Source: Candidozyma auris
Lineage: Eukaryota; Ascomycota; Pichiomycetes; Serinales; Metschnikowiaceae
Assembly: GCF_003013715.1 (NCBI RefSeq)
Contig: NC_072812.1
Location: forward strand, 1,860,001 to 1,924,000
Length of the DNA stretch: 64,000 nt
Direction: 5' to 3'
Shown here in pieces: positions 45,681-57,005 of the stretch. The notes below the pieces were generated by a model. It was given only the letters and a program-made list of their open reading frames with translations, was not told the DNA's origin and made no database searches. Position 1 is the stretch's first letter. Every line of letters starts with the position of its first letter. Made by a program: the position numbers and the translations under genes.

Positions 45681-48508
45681 ATGCTGAATAATATCGTTCG
45701 GCATCAAGCAGAAGGCGCGAATCGACCTCCCGGTACCGTGGAGCGAGATTCCCGACCTCCTGAACCACCTATCGAGTTTGATCGTCCTGGAAAAGGTGTT
45801 TCTGTATCTTCTAGCGTCGCGTCCGTAGAAGGCGGTACGCGTCAGGAGAACAGAAACTCCCTGCTCAGCGATCCAATGATCCTGGAGAAAGCAACTAAGG
45901 TTGCTTCCTCCCCAAATCGCGCCGAAGGTCCCTCCTCCGGCACCCAGACTTCTCAAAAGTCCAGTGGGGCTCAACTTTCCTACGCGGCAGCCGCAGCTGG
46001 CGCGTCTCGGGGAGTTGTTTCTCAGTGTTGATGGTGTTGCAGCTGTTCCAAAAAACCCAAAAAAAATCTCCAGAAAAGAATATTACGATGCAATCATTCC
46101 AAAAGACACTGACAAGGAGCAGATTGATTTCTCCTCCAACTTAGACCCTTACCATGCTTCATTAGAATCCCCCTTCCCACAGGGCGAGGAAGCAACCCCC
46201 GAAGAAAAGGAGGCCAGAGAAGAAAGTAACAGAGCCTTCCTCCTTAATGAAGTTAGAAACGGTGATAAACGGGGCAAGGAAAGCAACGGTAGGAAGAAAA
46301 GGGTTCAAGACACTTATGCTCTTACCCCAGAAGATGCCTTCTGGCATACCCTTAACTTGTACCCAGTTAGCGAGAAATCCCATAAGATGATGGTATCTAA
46401 TGATTTCTTCATTGAGGAAACACTCATGGAGAAGACCATAAAGGAAAAGGCCTTAGAAGCGTCAAATGAGAAACAAGAGGCCCTCACTGCAACGATGGAT
46501 CGTATCGACTTCCACTTGGAAGAGGTCACCGACAGAGCCGACAATCATCAGATTAGCAGAAACCACATCGATCAAGCTGATGACTTGACGGAATTGTTTC
46601 CCCAATGTGTGGACGAATTTGAAGACCGCAGCAGCACTTTTTGCCTTGACCAAAGTGAGAGTCATTGGCAACGTGGCGCACTTCCCCAACATCAAGAGTC
46701 AGGGATGGATTGAGGAGTTAGTTCATTCTCACGGCGCAATTCACAGGGCTGTCAGGAATATTCAGCCAGAGGAAATCATTCAAAGAATGGAAACCATGTT
46801 GGAGGAAATCCGGTTCAGGAGCACTGGCGGGTTCTTCAGCCTTACCAGAATGCCAATTTCCCAAGGAACATTCGTCCAAGTCAAAGTGATTTATAACACC
46901 AACACAAGATTACCTGAAAAACGCTTTGAACAATGGTTCTTGTTGCACTGTGACACCCTTAGATCTTGGAAGGAATATGACAGCAAGAAAAAAGAGAAGA
47001 AATACGCTATCGCTATAATCGATGTCGGGCTGAACAGGTTGCCTCCCCGTTTGCCAAACAAAGTAGCCAGACAGCTCTCAGAGGATCCTACAAAGGACCC
47101 CTTAGCGTCGTACTATCACCAATTGATGGCTTTGCCACTGGACCCTGATGCAGAAATCGATAGAGCCCAAACAGTGGGCAAAGCGCTTGAGAAAATACTT
47201 GCAAAGAGGAGCAAGTGAGAGAAGCCATTGCCAAACTCGGGCCAAATGAAGAGTACCCCACAGAATGTCAGATGGAAGTCCTCATTGACCACTGTGACAA
47301 ACCATACTGTCGCAAGTGCAGACATTTGGACCACTTTACAAAGACCTGTCACCTTAGGCCCCTGTGACCTCTGTCATCAAGGTAAACACAAAGCTGCCGA
47401 TTGTCCCCAGAAATGTAGTGTGGTGCTTCAGGGGATCACTTAACATCCACCTGTCCTCGTAGGTTCTATCAGAATCAAAATGCCAACAAATCTCCGGTGA
47501 AATCCAACTCCAACAAAGGAAGGCAATCTCCCAAAGAAGGAAACAGGCTCCGATCGTGGACGCAGAAGGTTTCAACAGGTAGGAAGAACTCGCAAGCAAA
47601 CTCCACATGCCCAAGAGGGGGGTGCGCAAAAAGTACCTCCAACTACAAATGGATTCGGTGTATTAGAGGATTCATCCCCTTCCAATACTCCCATTCCCTC
47701 TGCCCATGCTCCAGTAGTCAACCATGAGACACTGGCAAGCCAAGATGCCTCCCACAATAGATCAAAGAATTCGAATTCCCAACCCACAGAAAGCACCTCA
47801 GTACAATCTGAAGCAGATCTTCAGACAAAGAATACTCCCTCCTATGAATCCACCTCGTCGGACGAAGACTCATCTATTTCAATGGATCAGTCGGAACCCG
47901 AGTTACCTCAGACCCAGTCTACTGGGCAGGGCACTCAAGCCACAATCGTCGATTCTACTCCAGAACAAAATCCCGCCAATGTTCCACAACAGGACAACAC
48001 CGATTCTATCCCAGAACAAAACTCCGTCAATGCTCCTGAAGAGAGCAATCCTTCCATGTCAACTCAATCCGCCGATACAATGTCAACAATTGGATCGATT
48101 CTGAAACTTGGGGAACCCTTTCGCGAGAATGCCCGGCCGGTCTCCTCGCCCTCGTTGGGCCCCACTCTGGAAGTGGTGGTTCCACCTCCAAAGTCAACTG
48201 CTGCAAACGAGAATGCCGCAGAAGATCTTCAGAATCCCCCAAAACAAACCGATTCACCAAACCCATTCTTAGACGCTCCCAAGGAAGGTGCGTCTCACAT
48301 CCAACACCAAGAAGATAATACGACCACGGATGTGGACGAACCACAAGCTTCCCCCCGACTGCCAAGACGAGGTAGGAGCAATCCAACCACTCCCGAACTG
48401 AGACCTCATAAACGGGCACTATGGACGCCATTGGGGTACGGAACCCCACAGTATGGCCTGCAAACGAAAGCTGCGCAAAGACTCGCCAAAGCTTCCACCC
48501 CGCTTTGA
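45681..48508 (+). pseudogene. LINE ORF1 (gag-like, RNA-binding) relic
   Basis: Coding-like sequence runs through all three frames: frame 3 from 45681 to about 46010, frame 1 to about 46615, frame 2 to a stop at 47218, then further shifts. The middle part (about 46640-47210) has L1 ORF1-like features, with an RNA-binding-domain-like segment. Two zinc knuckles follow at about 47310-47405: CRKCRHLDHFTKTC and CDLCHQGKHKAADC, both CX2CX4HX4C, and a frameshift lies between them. The last part is Pro/Gln/Ser-rich with an imperfect PEQN repeat. At least four frame changes and one internal stop are visible. I do not join the pieces. Confidence 0.75.
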
Positions 48509-48689
48509 AGCCTACCGTAAGACTGGGACGTACTGATAGTAGGTCAGTACTGCCAACTAGGCGATCGGAAAGGCTAGCAAAACTCAAGCGAAATATGCAT
48601 AGGCCCCGGAGAAGCCCAGCTGACTGTCTCGCTTACCACAGCTGCCTATACAACCTTTCCTGGAATCCGGTGATTCAACGATGAGGGAG

Positions 48690-51600
48690 ATCATAGATAA
48701 CCTTGAAAGGAATACCGGCAAGCCAATCTTCAAGCAAGGAATCAATGATTGAAGACCAAATAATACATCGGACAACCCTCGTTACAAAGACGGGGTGCAA
48801 CACAAGAAACAATCTTAAAACTTGGCTCTTTAACATACAGAAGACCAGAGATTTAGCTACAGTAGCCCAAACAGGGGCTCACTTTGATATTCTTCTCCTC
48901 AAGAATTCAAGGCCACGAACTAACATTGAAGTCATGCATGATTATGCCAGATCCTTGTACCTAACCTTCTATTCTACTCCCTCAAGAACAGAAGGTGAAC
49001 ATGACGGGCATCTTGATAAAAAAGTCGAGTATCCGTGTCCTAGGCTCATACGAACTTGGTTCATATTCACTATATTCAGACCGAGCAACAGACATCAGAA
49101 TTGAGACGGTTACGGGTGATCACCTCTCGTTCAGAACCTATACCTTCCCACATCTGATAAACAGTTACAAGCCGAAATCATCCGAGAAACTCAAGCCAAC
49201 TTTCGCCACTTGAAGGACCAACATCCTACCCTTCAACTTTTCTATGGAGTGACCTCAATCATTCGATTGACGACAACACCTCTTCCGAAAGGACAGTGCG
49301 ATTGGCAATAAATGAACTTGATAATGTCAGTGGAACGGAGGACGTTGCTAAGTGGGACCGCAGAATTTCCAAACATCCTACCAACGTATCCTACCAAAAC
49401 TGCCGCAGAATTGATCGGTTTCACGCTCCCAGGAATTGGCGACAGAGAGCTCGCTGCTATAAAACGTATAGACATCCGGTCATAACCACATCACATTTCG
49501 TTATTATTCTATCCTTAGTTCTAGACAACCAGTCTAGAGTACACGTGGGGAAAAGGCGATTTGTATTCCCCTTCGGCGTATCCTCCTTCCTTACGCCAAC
49601 AAAGCATTTCGGAAGATCCCCACAAGCCTTCTGATTAATGAAGCAATATTCCTTATCACGAGTGAGGGACTTGATTACATCAAGTTCATGGGCACGCTAC
49701 GTCGTATGCATCCAAGACTTGCTGCCAAGATGATCTCGGACGGTCGTCACATCCTGAAAGGGGAATATCAGGATCAGGCCACCAAGGCCTTCTTTCAACA
49801 TAAACGGCAAGACCCGACAATATATCAAAAAGTTACCAATGCAGCTTCTGGCACTGAAGCGGACGACACCCTTGGTATGCTTGAAGTGGCCACAGAATAC
49901 TACGTGACCTCTACAAGGCACCCCCGCAAGTGCCAGATTCAGACCTCCAACAATATCTAAGCCCTGTTACTAGCCAACTCAATGATTTCGAACGGGCGAC
50001 ACTCAACCGTCCTTTCACAAAGGAGGAGCTCTAATAGCGGTCAAAGGTATGGGAAAAATCCGCAGCCCCGGAGCTGACGGAGTACAACTCCCAGTCATCG
50101 AATATTTATGGGAATCACTAGGTCCAATACTCACAAGGGAAGCTAATAACATCATGCGGACCGAAACCTTCCGCAGAATTTCAAGAGTACTCATCACCCT
50201 CATACCAAAACGAGGCAAAGAGGGTGACACGGACATTGCAAATTTGAGGCCCATATCATTGACAAACACCACACTCAAGATAGTGTCAAGCGCAGCGTAG
50301 AAGACTTCAAAAGGTGCTTGACAAACTCATTGGTCCCAACCAGCGAGGATTCATCAAGGGACGTTTTATCACTCACAACACGATGGAATTCTTCACTATG
50401 GTTCGACTTTTGAAAGAACGTAAAGATCGGGATCGCCCTTCCTACTATCAGGCGATCTTGATGGCGGACTTACGAAAGCGTTCGATAGGATCTCGCATCA
50501 ATATATTAATGCTACCCTAGAAAAAATGGAATTGGGGACAAAAATGACAGGCTTACTCATGCTGATACTCAAAGGGCAGTTCGGCCAGATAGTCATGAAC
50601 AATTGTGGAGGGATTACTTTCCCTTAGATTGTGGGACCCGTCAGGGAAACCCGCTATCACCACTTTTGTTCAACATCGCTCTAGAACCCTTTTGTTACAC
50701 CTAAGATATTGGAAGGAGTCAAACTAGTTACGGTGACATCAGTCTAGGACAGATGCAATATCATGCGTTCGCGGACGATGTAAACATATATTTACTGAAT
50801 CTTCTGGACTACCAGAAAACGGCTCGTTGTATTAAAGATTTTGAACGAGTCAGCAATAGCTAGTCAGTCAGTCAAAATCAAAACTAATTGGATTCTACAA
50901 TGGTTACTCGCGCAAAGAACAAGACATTCTCCCCTATCCCCAATCATACATTGGGAGAAGACACAATACTTAGGCATCCGTCTTAAAGGGTGGACTGGCT
51001 GAGATTCATCAAAAACCTCCCTTTATGACACACAAGCAAGGGTACAGGGGCCTCGACACCATCAACAAAGCCCTCGGTACTAACATGTTCGTTAGCTCCA
51101 AAACTGTTTACAAGGACCTTGTCCAATGTATGACAGCCAAGGAGCTCAAAAGATAGACGTCAGCATTCAACGAATGTTCCAAGGCATTGGCGCAGACAAG
51201 TTATACGCCAGGCCGAAAAAAGGGGATTCGAGTCATTGAGCTCAAGGTACAACTACAGGGACACAGAGCCAAAGTATTAGCCAGGACCCTAGGGGATGAT
51301 CAACTGTGGTATGTCAAATACATGAGAGCAAAGATGCTCCACCATGTGGTGAAGATCTTTCATCAGAACCCTCAGGGCAAATATAAGAAATAGTCAGGGC
51401 TTGGATTGGGCTGACTTTCTTTTCGAGGCCAATGGCAGATACTTGAGAACCTAGAATGGACATTCACGCCAAACGAAATACACTACATTAACGCTTGGAA
51501 ACAGTTGGTAAAGAAGTCGAATAACCCACCCTTATACAATTGCTTCCAGGGCTCGCATAGAGGATGTGTCAGCCATATTAAGTCTACGGGGCATACCATC

Positions 51601-52190
51601 GGACTCAGAAAGAAAAATGTTAAGAACGGGATTTTCAAATCCCAAAGTAAGCAAAGGCAGGAGAAGAAACCGCCTATTATGCCGGGAAGATTTCGAGAAA
51701 TATGCCCTGGAAGCAAAGCCCATTAAAAATGGGACAAGTTCTGGAAAGCCCTATATAGGAAGAATGGATCAAACGCAACGAGCTAGGGGCAATTCATCTC
51801 TTTAATATTGGGTCATACGTGCCACAACATGACGAGCGGCCATCAAGAGCCGCAAAATGCTATTGTGTTTGAAGGAAGTTACTCTGGATGTTTTTCTTCA
51901 GCACATCTACAATGAATGTGCGATATCGCAATATTGGTGGAACCACCTAGGGTTTCCGCGAGCGATGAATCTTAGGGAAATGTTAGCTCTGAGGATACCT
52001 CGTTCGACAACTGAGGAAACTTAATTGGTTCGTAAAATCGTCAGAATCACCTACAAAGGGCGACGACAGCTGGGCAACGAGGGAGTGACCCTCCCAGAGC
52101 TCCTGAATCGAGCTTTGAGGTCGGCGATGCGACGAGTTACTCCAATGGGTCAATAAACGCACACTTAATGACGAGTGGAAATTCATAGAA
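48690..52190 (+). pseudogene. LINE ORF2 (endonuclease/reverse transcriptase) relic
   Basis: The 5' part (about 48800-49300) retains endonuclease-like pieces such as NIQKTRDLATVA and FDILLLKNSRP. Reverse transcriptase follows: SPGADGVQLPVIEYLW (about 50064), LITLIPKRGKEGD and LRPISLTNTTLKIVS (to about 50295), NQRGFIKGRF, a damaged DLRKAFDRI-like block, GTRQGNPLSPLL at 50633 and AFADDVNIYL at about 50766. The remainder to ~52190 is heavily broken and shows no clear RNase H. There are stops and shifts in every domain. I do not reconstruct the reading frame. Confidence 0.75.
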
Positions 52191-52369
52191 TAGTCACGGC
52201 TGAAGTTCAGAGGGGATCATTCGCACCGCACGGTAATGGATTGACACTAGTTGAGGATATTAGGGGTTTTGTTTTCTATAATGATATAGTTTTCGAGTTA
52301 GAATGAAAGTGGCAACACTGAAATCCTAACGCTCCTCTAATACATGAAGTCTATAAAAACGGGGGAAAA

Positions 52370-52401
52370 AAAAAGGGTTTTACAGCCATGAAACCCTTTT
52401 T
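52370..52401. repeat. 11-bp inverted repeat at the LINE 3' edge
   Basis: AAAAAGGGTTT-type arm at 52370-52380 pairs with AAACCCTTTTT at 52391-52401 across a 10-base loop. It overlaps the end of the A-run. It could form a hairpin in the element's 3' end or mark the insertion junction. Confidence 0.6.
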
Positions 52402-52856
52402 AAACCTATCTTTTGATTTCTCTTTTCGCTCTTGTGAGCAGCCCGACTACAATACGCTTTACGCCCGCCTAATCTCTAAGCTGTACACAGCATCTCCTGA
52501 TGATCTTTCATTCTCGATATTCTCCTTCAGTCGGAATATGTCGCCCTAAAAAAATAACTCTCAATCGGTAGTTTAAGAAGTCATGAGAAGCATTTATATC
52601 ATATAACTCATTACTCCGTCGACCACGTTTCTGGATGATGTATTCATCGGTGATAGGCCGAGTGAAAAGCAGAATTTGGAGCTCAATGGTGATACCGGGC
52701 AATCGTGAACATACATGTAATTGAGCAATATGTTGTCAGCATTGTAAGACAAGTTGAAGGGCCTGGATGTTCAATACTTCCCTGGACATCTGACCGAAAC
52801 CTACGCTTAATTTGTTCTCTATCTTATACCTTCATAATAAATACCTATATCCGCAA
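52402..52856. other. Intergenic: LINE right flank and ferric reductase 3' region
   Basis: This 455 bp stretch lies between the presumed LINE end and the reductase stop codon. No gene or clear repeat is visible. Some of it could be old LINE tail. Confidence 0.4.
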
Positions 52857-55064
52857 TCAAGACCACACTTGAAGCTGTTCATAATAGTCCACTCTCACCT
52901 TGCCACTGTCAATCACTTGAACCACCTCATGACGAAGATCATCGACCATGACTGGATGCCCGCAAGTAACAAAACAGCAGCTTCCGGAGCTGCTTTCCAC
53001 GCTCTCTTCCACAATCTTTTGCACATTCGGCCTACCATCGTGGAATCTGATATGGCTCAAATCCTCCTTGAGCTTTCCAATAGGATCTTTGAACTGGTGC
53101 AAGACGCTGTAATGGGAATATGTGCTTAGTAGCAAAGGCAGCTTATCATTTGGATTTATCAACATCGGCAGCGGTCTAGTGACATAAATATCGAACTCAA
53201 AGGGGTATTGTTTGGCCATCATGAGCTCGTCGAAAAACCAAAGAATTGAGTGATATTCTCTCACAACCCAAATGATGTGCACCTTACGTTTACCAAAGCG
53301 ATCATGTTTGTCGATGACATCAAAAGCCTCGGCAAGGATTCCTGGAATACCATTTCCTCCTGCTAGGAAGACGCTCTTGTCATGCTTGTATGCTGGGGTT
53401 GCTTCACCATAAGAACCCTCAACCGCAACTCTAATATTGGCCGTCTTGTCTGGATTATTCTCAAGATACGTTGCTAAATCTTGAGTTACCCCGGTTTTGA
53501 CTTTGGCATAGAAAATAATGTTACCCTCGACAATTGTATACGTGAAGGGATGCGATTGCCAGAAGCACGAGAGGCGGAGGAAGTGAACAAAGCAATGGCC
53601 ACCACCCTCAGGCTTGAAGTTTGCTGGAAGTGGAACGACAATCTTGAGAGTCTCATCCTCAAACAATTGCACTTTGGCCACTGGAAACCCAAAGTAAGCA
53701 AGACGCTGGATTCGCAAGATTCTGTCCACTGCCCAAAGCCAAGCGGAGAAATAATAGTACCAGAGGAAATAAAGGTCATCGACATGAAACCAGGCACCAA
53801 CTGCAAAAACCAATGCAAGAACAATGTGGAGAATGAGGAATGTCTCATACCAGCGACGTCTCAAAACCAAGAGACCCTGAATTAAGATGATGATCCCACA
53901 CATATAAGCAGCAATGCCCCAAATCAAATAAGCGGTGAACAGAAATTGGGGCTTATCTTTGATTAAATAAGCGTAGCCGTTGGCATGAATGATTAAAAGC
54001 ACCATCATGATACGAGAGATCCACCTGTGAAGTGTCACAAAGGCAGCATACTCCCACCGCACAAGCCACTGCAAGATGTTGTTCCTTCCAGCAAACAAGA
54101 TGCAAAATGGGAACAAGTAACTAGCCAAAATACCTGACCGAGCGGCGTAATATTTGGCATATGCCCGTTCTTTAGTGCTCAAAAGCGGATCGTCTTCCAT
54201 GACATGAATATCGAGGTTAAGGAGATAGTAGGTGAGGATAGTGAATGCAATGAGTGTGACTGTTTCGAGTCTTGAAGGAGATAAAAAATCTAGCACCTTG
54301 AGAAACTGCTTCTCGTTGGTCTTGTACTTGCCGAATGTGGCAGGAAGAGTTATGTTTTTTCTGACCCAGTTGATTGCCTGATTGTTGGCTCTTTTATTTA
54401 GAGACGGAAGCCATATCTTCAGCCAGTTGATCAACCCCACCGCTGTGAAGAACACCACCCAAAACCCAACCAAGTAGAACCCGTAGCTGACAGAGCGATT
54501 GTAATTGCCCAAAAACTGATCGTAAGAGTCTCTATATCTGAAGAGCATCTCATCATCAAGCCTGAGTGGGTAATCTAGTGCCTGAGCCTCTGATGCTGCA
54601 TTTGTGTCTTTTGCTTGCGTTTCGTTCTGAGCAGCTTCCTCGTAATACTCGTTGGCATGATCGAACTTTTCCCTCGTGAGCAGCACATGCACTTTCTCAT
54701 TGCATCTTTGCACGTAATTATCAACGAAATCAGGGTACACAGTGCGATAACAGTGGGAAAGCATCGCCAAAGCATTGAAGTTCTCGCACATACACTCTTC
54801 AGAACCAGGCCCATACATGTCTTCCAAGTCGCAGAAATTCAACGGCCGAACGTGAATACTACAGCCGGAAAAAGCGATATCGGCATCCGAGTACCGATGG
54901 AAGGGAGCGCTCTGGCGGGCCTTCAAGGGAGTCATGGTGACGAAAAGCGCCAGGAGCACGGTTAGTAGGAGCGCCAACGACCACTTTGTGTAGTTTGGCG
55001 ACTTGCCTTTTGGCCAGATGAAGAATGCCGCAGCCGCAAAAAGGGCGACGTTGGCCCATAACAT
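52857..55064 (-). CDS. Ferric/cupric reductase transmembrane protein (FRE family)
   Basis: This 735-residue FRE-type metalloreductase moves electrons from NADPH through FAD and two hemes to extracellular Fe3+ or Cu2+, supplying Fe2+ for uptake. It starts with a hydrophobic segment and a Cys-containing ectodomain (~50-140). The ferric-reductase membrane domain lies at ~250-440, with candidate heme histidines in FVTLHRWISRIMMVLLIIHANG and FLILHIVLALVF...WFHVDDLYFLW. FAD binding is marked by HPFTYTI (~515), and NADPH binding by FLAGGNGIPGILAE and CFVTCGHPVMVDDLR near the C-terminus. FRE genes come in large families, so I give no number. Three AGATAA sites and one TGATAA lie within 330 bp upstream. 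Confidence 0.9.
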   Translation of the reverse strand: MLWANVALFAAAAFFIWPKGKSPNYTKWSLALLLTVLLALFVTMTPLKARQSAPFHRYSDADIAFSGCSIHVRPLNFCDLEDMYGPGSEECMCENFNALAMLSHCYRTVYPDFVDNYVQRCNEKVHVLLTREKFDHANEYYEEAAQNETQAKDTNAASEAQALDYPLRLDDEMLFRYRDSYDQFLGNYNRSVSYGFYLVGFWVVFFTAVGLINWLKIWLPSLNKRANNQAINWVRKNITLPATFGKYKTNEKQFLKVLDFLSPSRLETVTLIAFTILTYYLLNLDIHVMEDDPLLSTKERAYAKYYAARSGILASYLFPFCILFAGRNNILQWLVRWEYAAFVTLHRWISRIMMVLLIIHANGYAYLIKDKPQFLFTAYLIWGIAAYMCGIIILIQGLLVLRRRWYETFLILHIVLALVFAVGAWFHVDDLYFLWYYYFSAWLWAVDRILRIQRLAYFGFPVAKVQLFEDETLKIVVPLPANFKPEGGGHCFVHFLRLSCFWQSHPFTYTIVEGNIIFYAKVKTGVTQDLATYLENNPDKTANIRVAVEGSYGEATPAYKHDKSVFLAGGNGIPGILAEAFDVIDKHDRFGKRKVHIIWVVREYHSILWFFDELMMAKQYPFEFDIYVTRPLPMLINPNDKLPLLLSTYSHYSVLHQFKDPIGKLKEDLSHIRFHDGRPNVQKIVEESVESSSGSCCFVTCGHPVMVDDLRHEVVQVIDSGKVRVDYYEQLQVWS

Positions 55065-55126
55065 GATAAAGGAAGCGTTTGGGGAAGGAGTATTTGAGGC
55101 CAGTGGGAGTTATATACGCAAAAAAA

Positions 55127-55388
55127 TTATCTTTTTCATCTGATAGATCCGGGGGTGCGTTAGGGCAGCACACGGGGAGAGATCCGAGGGTGAAAATCGT
55201 TTCTATTTCCGAGGGGAACCTCCCCACGGTCGCCGAGCCTCGGACGTCTTATCTAAAAGATCAGGGGGATAGTTTAAAACTGGAGGGGAGAGGAATCTAC
55301 AAAAAGAATCAATACTACTCTCAAAGAGGGGGCGACTCCAGCTTATCTTGTGTAAATCTTCAGGTGCCCGCATATTCTCGCCTTATCA
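55127..55388 (-). promoter_or_regulatory. Cluster of WGATAA sites upstream of ferric reductase
   Basis: On the gene's own strand there are AGATAA at 55127-55132, 55249-55254 and 55343-55348, and TGATAA at 55383-55388. In Candida and many fungi, iron uptake genes are repressed by the GATA factor Sfu1/SreA through such sites. Binding here is inferred. Confidence 0.5.
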
Positions 55389-56428
55389 CTGTAGGTATGG
55401 CGCTTTTGATCCGCAGCTCGTAAGTCGTCTTGTGCCCTCGGAACTAGAGAATGTAGGCTGACAGGCGCACGGAGAAACGGCTATATGATGGAGAAAAAGA
55501 AGGGATAAAGGGATATCTCTCACCGCTCCAGTTGCGTAGGTAGACAAAGAACAGCTACAATAGCACTGGCTACTCAGTGACTTGCAAAGGACTGAATGGA
55601 TGCTAGAATAACCGCGTATTCTCCTGAATCCCAATATCATCAGTGTGGAAAATTAGTATCAGCGAATCGAAGAATCAGTACTAGCTAATTGACTGGTCCG
55701 TTTGCAGCCTTACTATTTGCAATTTGTGTGTTTGATCTGAGATGATCGTTCTCTGCCCTAAAAGAAATTAAAACGAGCTGTCCAAATAACAAAAAAAGTA
55801 TGACTTGTGCTTTACATTATAACTATTTCATGGGCTCAAGCGATAAGTCTGCAAGTTCATAGCTGTTGCAAAGCCTGATCACTGATGTCCATAGACGAAC
55901 TCGCTTCTGCACCATGAAAAAGAGCACTTCAACTGCCTCATACTGCAAATGAACAAACATGAAAGAACAAAGTCGAATCAACAATATTCAGCACTCCCTT
56001 TCAACGGTAAAGCTGTAATTTCTTCTGAACCACTTTGAATATCCAATACCTGTGCTCCTGTGCTCCTTTCATTGCTTCTCTTTGTAGGAGAATTCGCAGC
56101 CATTAACCAGCTGCATCTTTTCGTCCATGGGCACATCGAATAGGGAAATGCAAAGTTCTACGCTCAATTTAAGTTTTTTTGGACCTCTACTGACTTGATG
56201 TCCAAGCAACTTACGAAGTACCTCACCTTTCTTGCTAAGGTTGCTGGTGCGTTAAATTGTCAGTCCGATACGGATTCGCAGTCGCCCACCTCCCAGCAAC
56301 GAAAATAACCAATTCATTTGAAAGAAAATATTCAAATTTATTTATCATTCTAAATGAATCAATCAAAGTATACATTTTCTCTCTGTGAATTCATGAATAT
56401 GTCACTCAACTGTTCTCGAAGGGCTTCC

Positions 56429-56458
56429 TTACTAATGCCTCTCGCTTGCGCTTAGTCA
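56429..56458. promoter_or_regulatory. Two Yap1/Cap1-type response elements upstream of SRX1
   Basis: TTACTAA at 56429-56435 and TTAGTCA at 56452-56458 lie about 128 and 105 bp before the SRX1 ATG. Both are known Yap1 site variants, and SRX1 is a known Yap1 target in S. cerevisiae. Confidence 0.6.
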
Positions 56459-56556
56459 TACATATAGGCCTTGTCAACGGTGTCACACTGTGCCTGGTAA
56501 TATATAACAGACACTTTTCGCAACCATTTCGAATTGACCACTACATTCTCTTCACC

Positions 56557-56934
56557 ATGTCTCTCCAGTCGTCAAACCTCAAGGAAGAGTACATCCCACT
56601 CAATGAGATTAGAAGACCCATTCCCCCGGTGCTAGACTACCAGAAAATCGATGCCATGGTACTGACCCTCCAAGGCAATCCTATGGCGTCTGCTACCTGT
56701 GGAGTTGAAGATATCACACCAGGAGAGTTGCCACCAATTGATGTGTTCTTGGTCCGTGAGCAAGGAAAGAACTACTACTTTGCGTTTGGTGGTTGCCATA
56801 GGTTCCAGGCGTACGATAAGTTGTCGAAGGACGGTGAGAAGGTGCCAATGGTTAAGGCGAGAATCTTGCCGGCTACCAGGAAAACGCTCAAGGTGTACTT
56901 GGGCGGCTCTGTCGATGAGATGTTTAAAGATTAA
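56557..56934 (+). CDS. SRX1: Sulfiredoxin
   Basis: This 125-residue protein reduces the over-oxidised (sulfinic) cysteine of 2-Cys peroxiredoxins using ATP, restoring peroxide defence. The catalytic motif FGGCHRF carries Cys80. Cys48 (MASATCGVE) matches the second, resolving cysteine found in yeast Srx1 but not in the human enzyme. The N-terminus IPLNEIRRPIPPVLDYQKI is the usual substrate-binding entry. The ATG at 56557 gives the expected length (S. cerevisiae 127); an ORF extension of 37 codons upstream is not needed. It converges with FTR1 (71 bp between stops). Codon 36 is CTG (IDAMV-x-T), where a small polar residue fits better than Leu. Confidence 0.93.
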   Translation: MSLQSSNLKEEYIPLNEIRRPIPPVLDYQKIDAMVLTLQGNPMASATCGVEDITPGELPPIDVFLVREQGKNYYFAFGGCHRFQAYDKLSKDGEKVPMVKARILPATRKTLKVYLGGSVDEMFKD

Positions 56935-57005
56935 GGGTGTTATAGAACTTTACGAAGATAAGAATCAACCGTTTATAGATTTGTTTTCATGATGTGACGT
57001 TACAA

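Larger units (their letters stand above)
45681..52374 (+). mobile_element. Degenerate L1-type LINE (Zorro-like) non-LTR retrotransposon
   Basis: This 6.7 kb stretch carries remnants of a two-ORF LINE in plus orientation. The ORF1 relic has two CCHC zinc knuckles near its centre. The ORF2 relic has endonuclease-like remnants and reverse transcriptase motifs, including GTRQGNPLSPLL (from 50633) and the active-site box FADD (about 50769-50780). There are no long terminal repeats. Frameshifts and stops break both ORFs many times, so it cannot encode a working product. A 9-A run at 52366-52374 may be the tail. Two-ORF elements with CCHC knuckles in Candida-type yeasts are the Zorro (L1 clade) family. 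The 5' boundary is a guess set at the first ORF1-like ATG. Confidence 0.82.
55065..56556. promoter_or_regulatory. 1.5 kb divergent region ferric reductase / SRX1
   Basis: The left end has GATA-type sites for the reductase (55127-55388). The right end has Yap1-type sites for SRX1 (56429-56458). The middle (about 55650-56400) shows nothing I can support as a gene. Confidence 0.5.

Noticed and set aside
45700..45760. tRNA-like segment GAATCGACCTCCCGG in LINE ORF1
   Set aside because: Only a T-arm-like fragment; no acceptor stem or D-arm can be folded around it.
45681..47218. Programmed ribosomal frameshifting in LINE ORF1
   Set aside because: There are several shifts in different directions and also plain stops, which fits decay rather than one programmed site.
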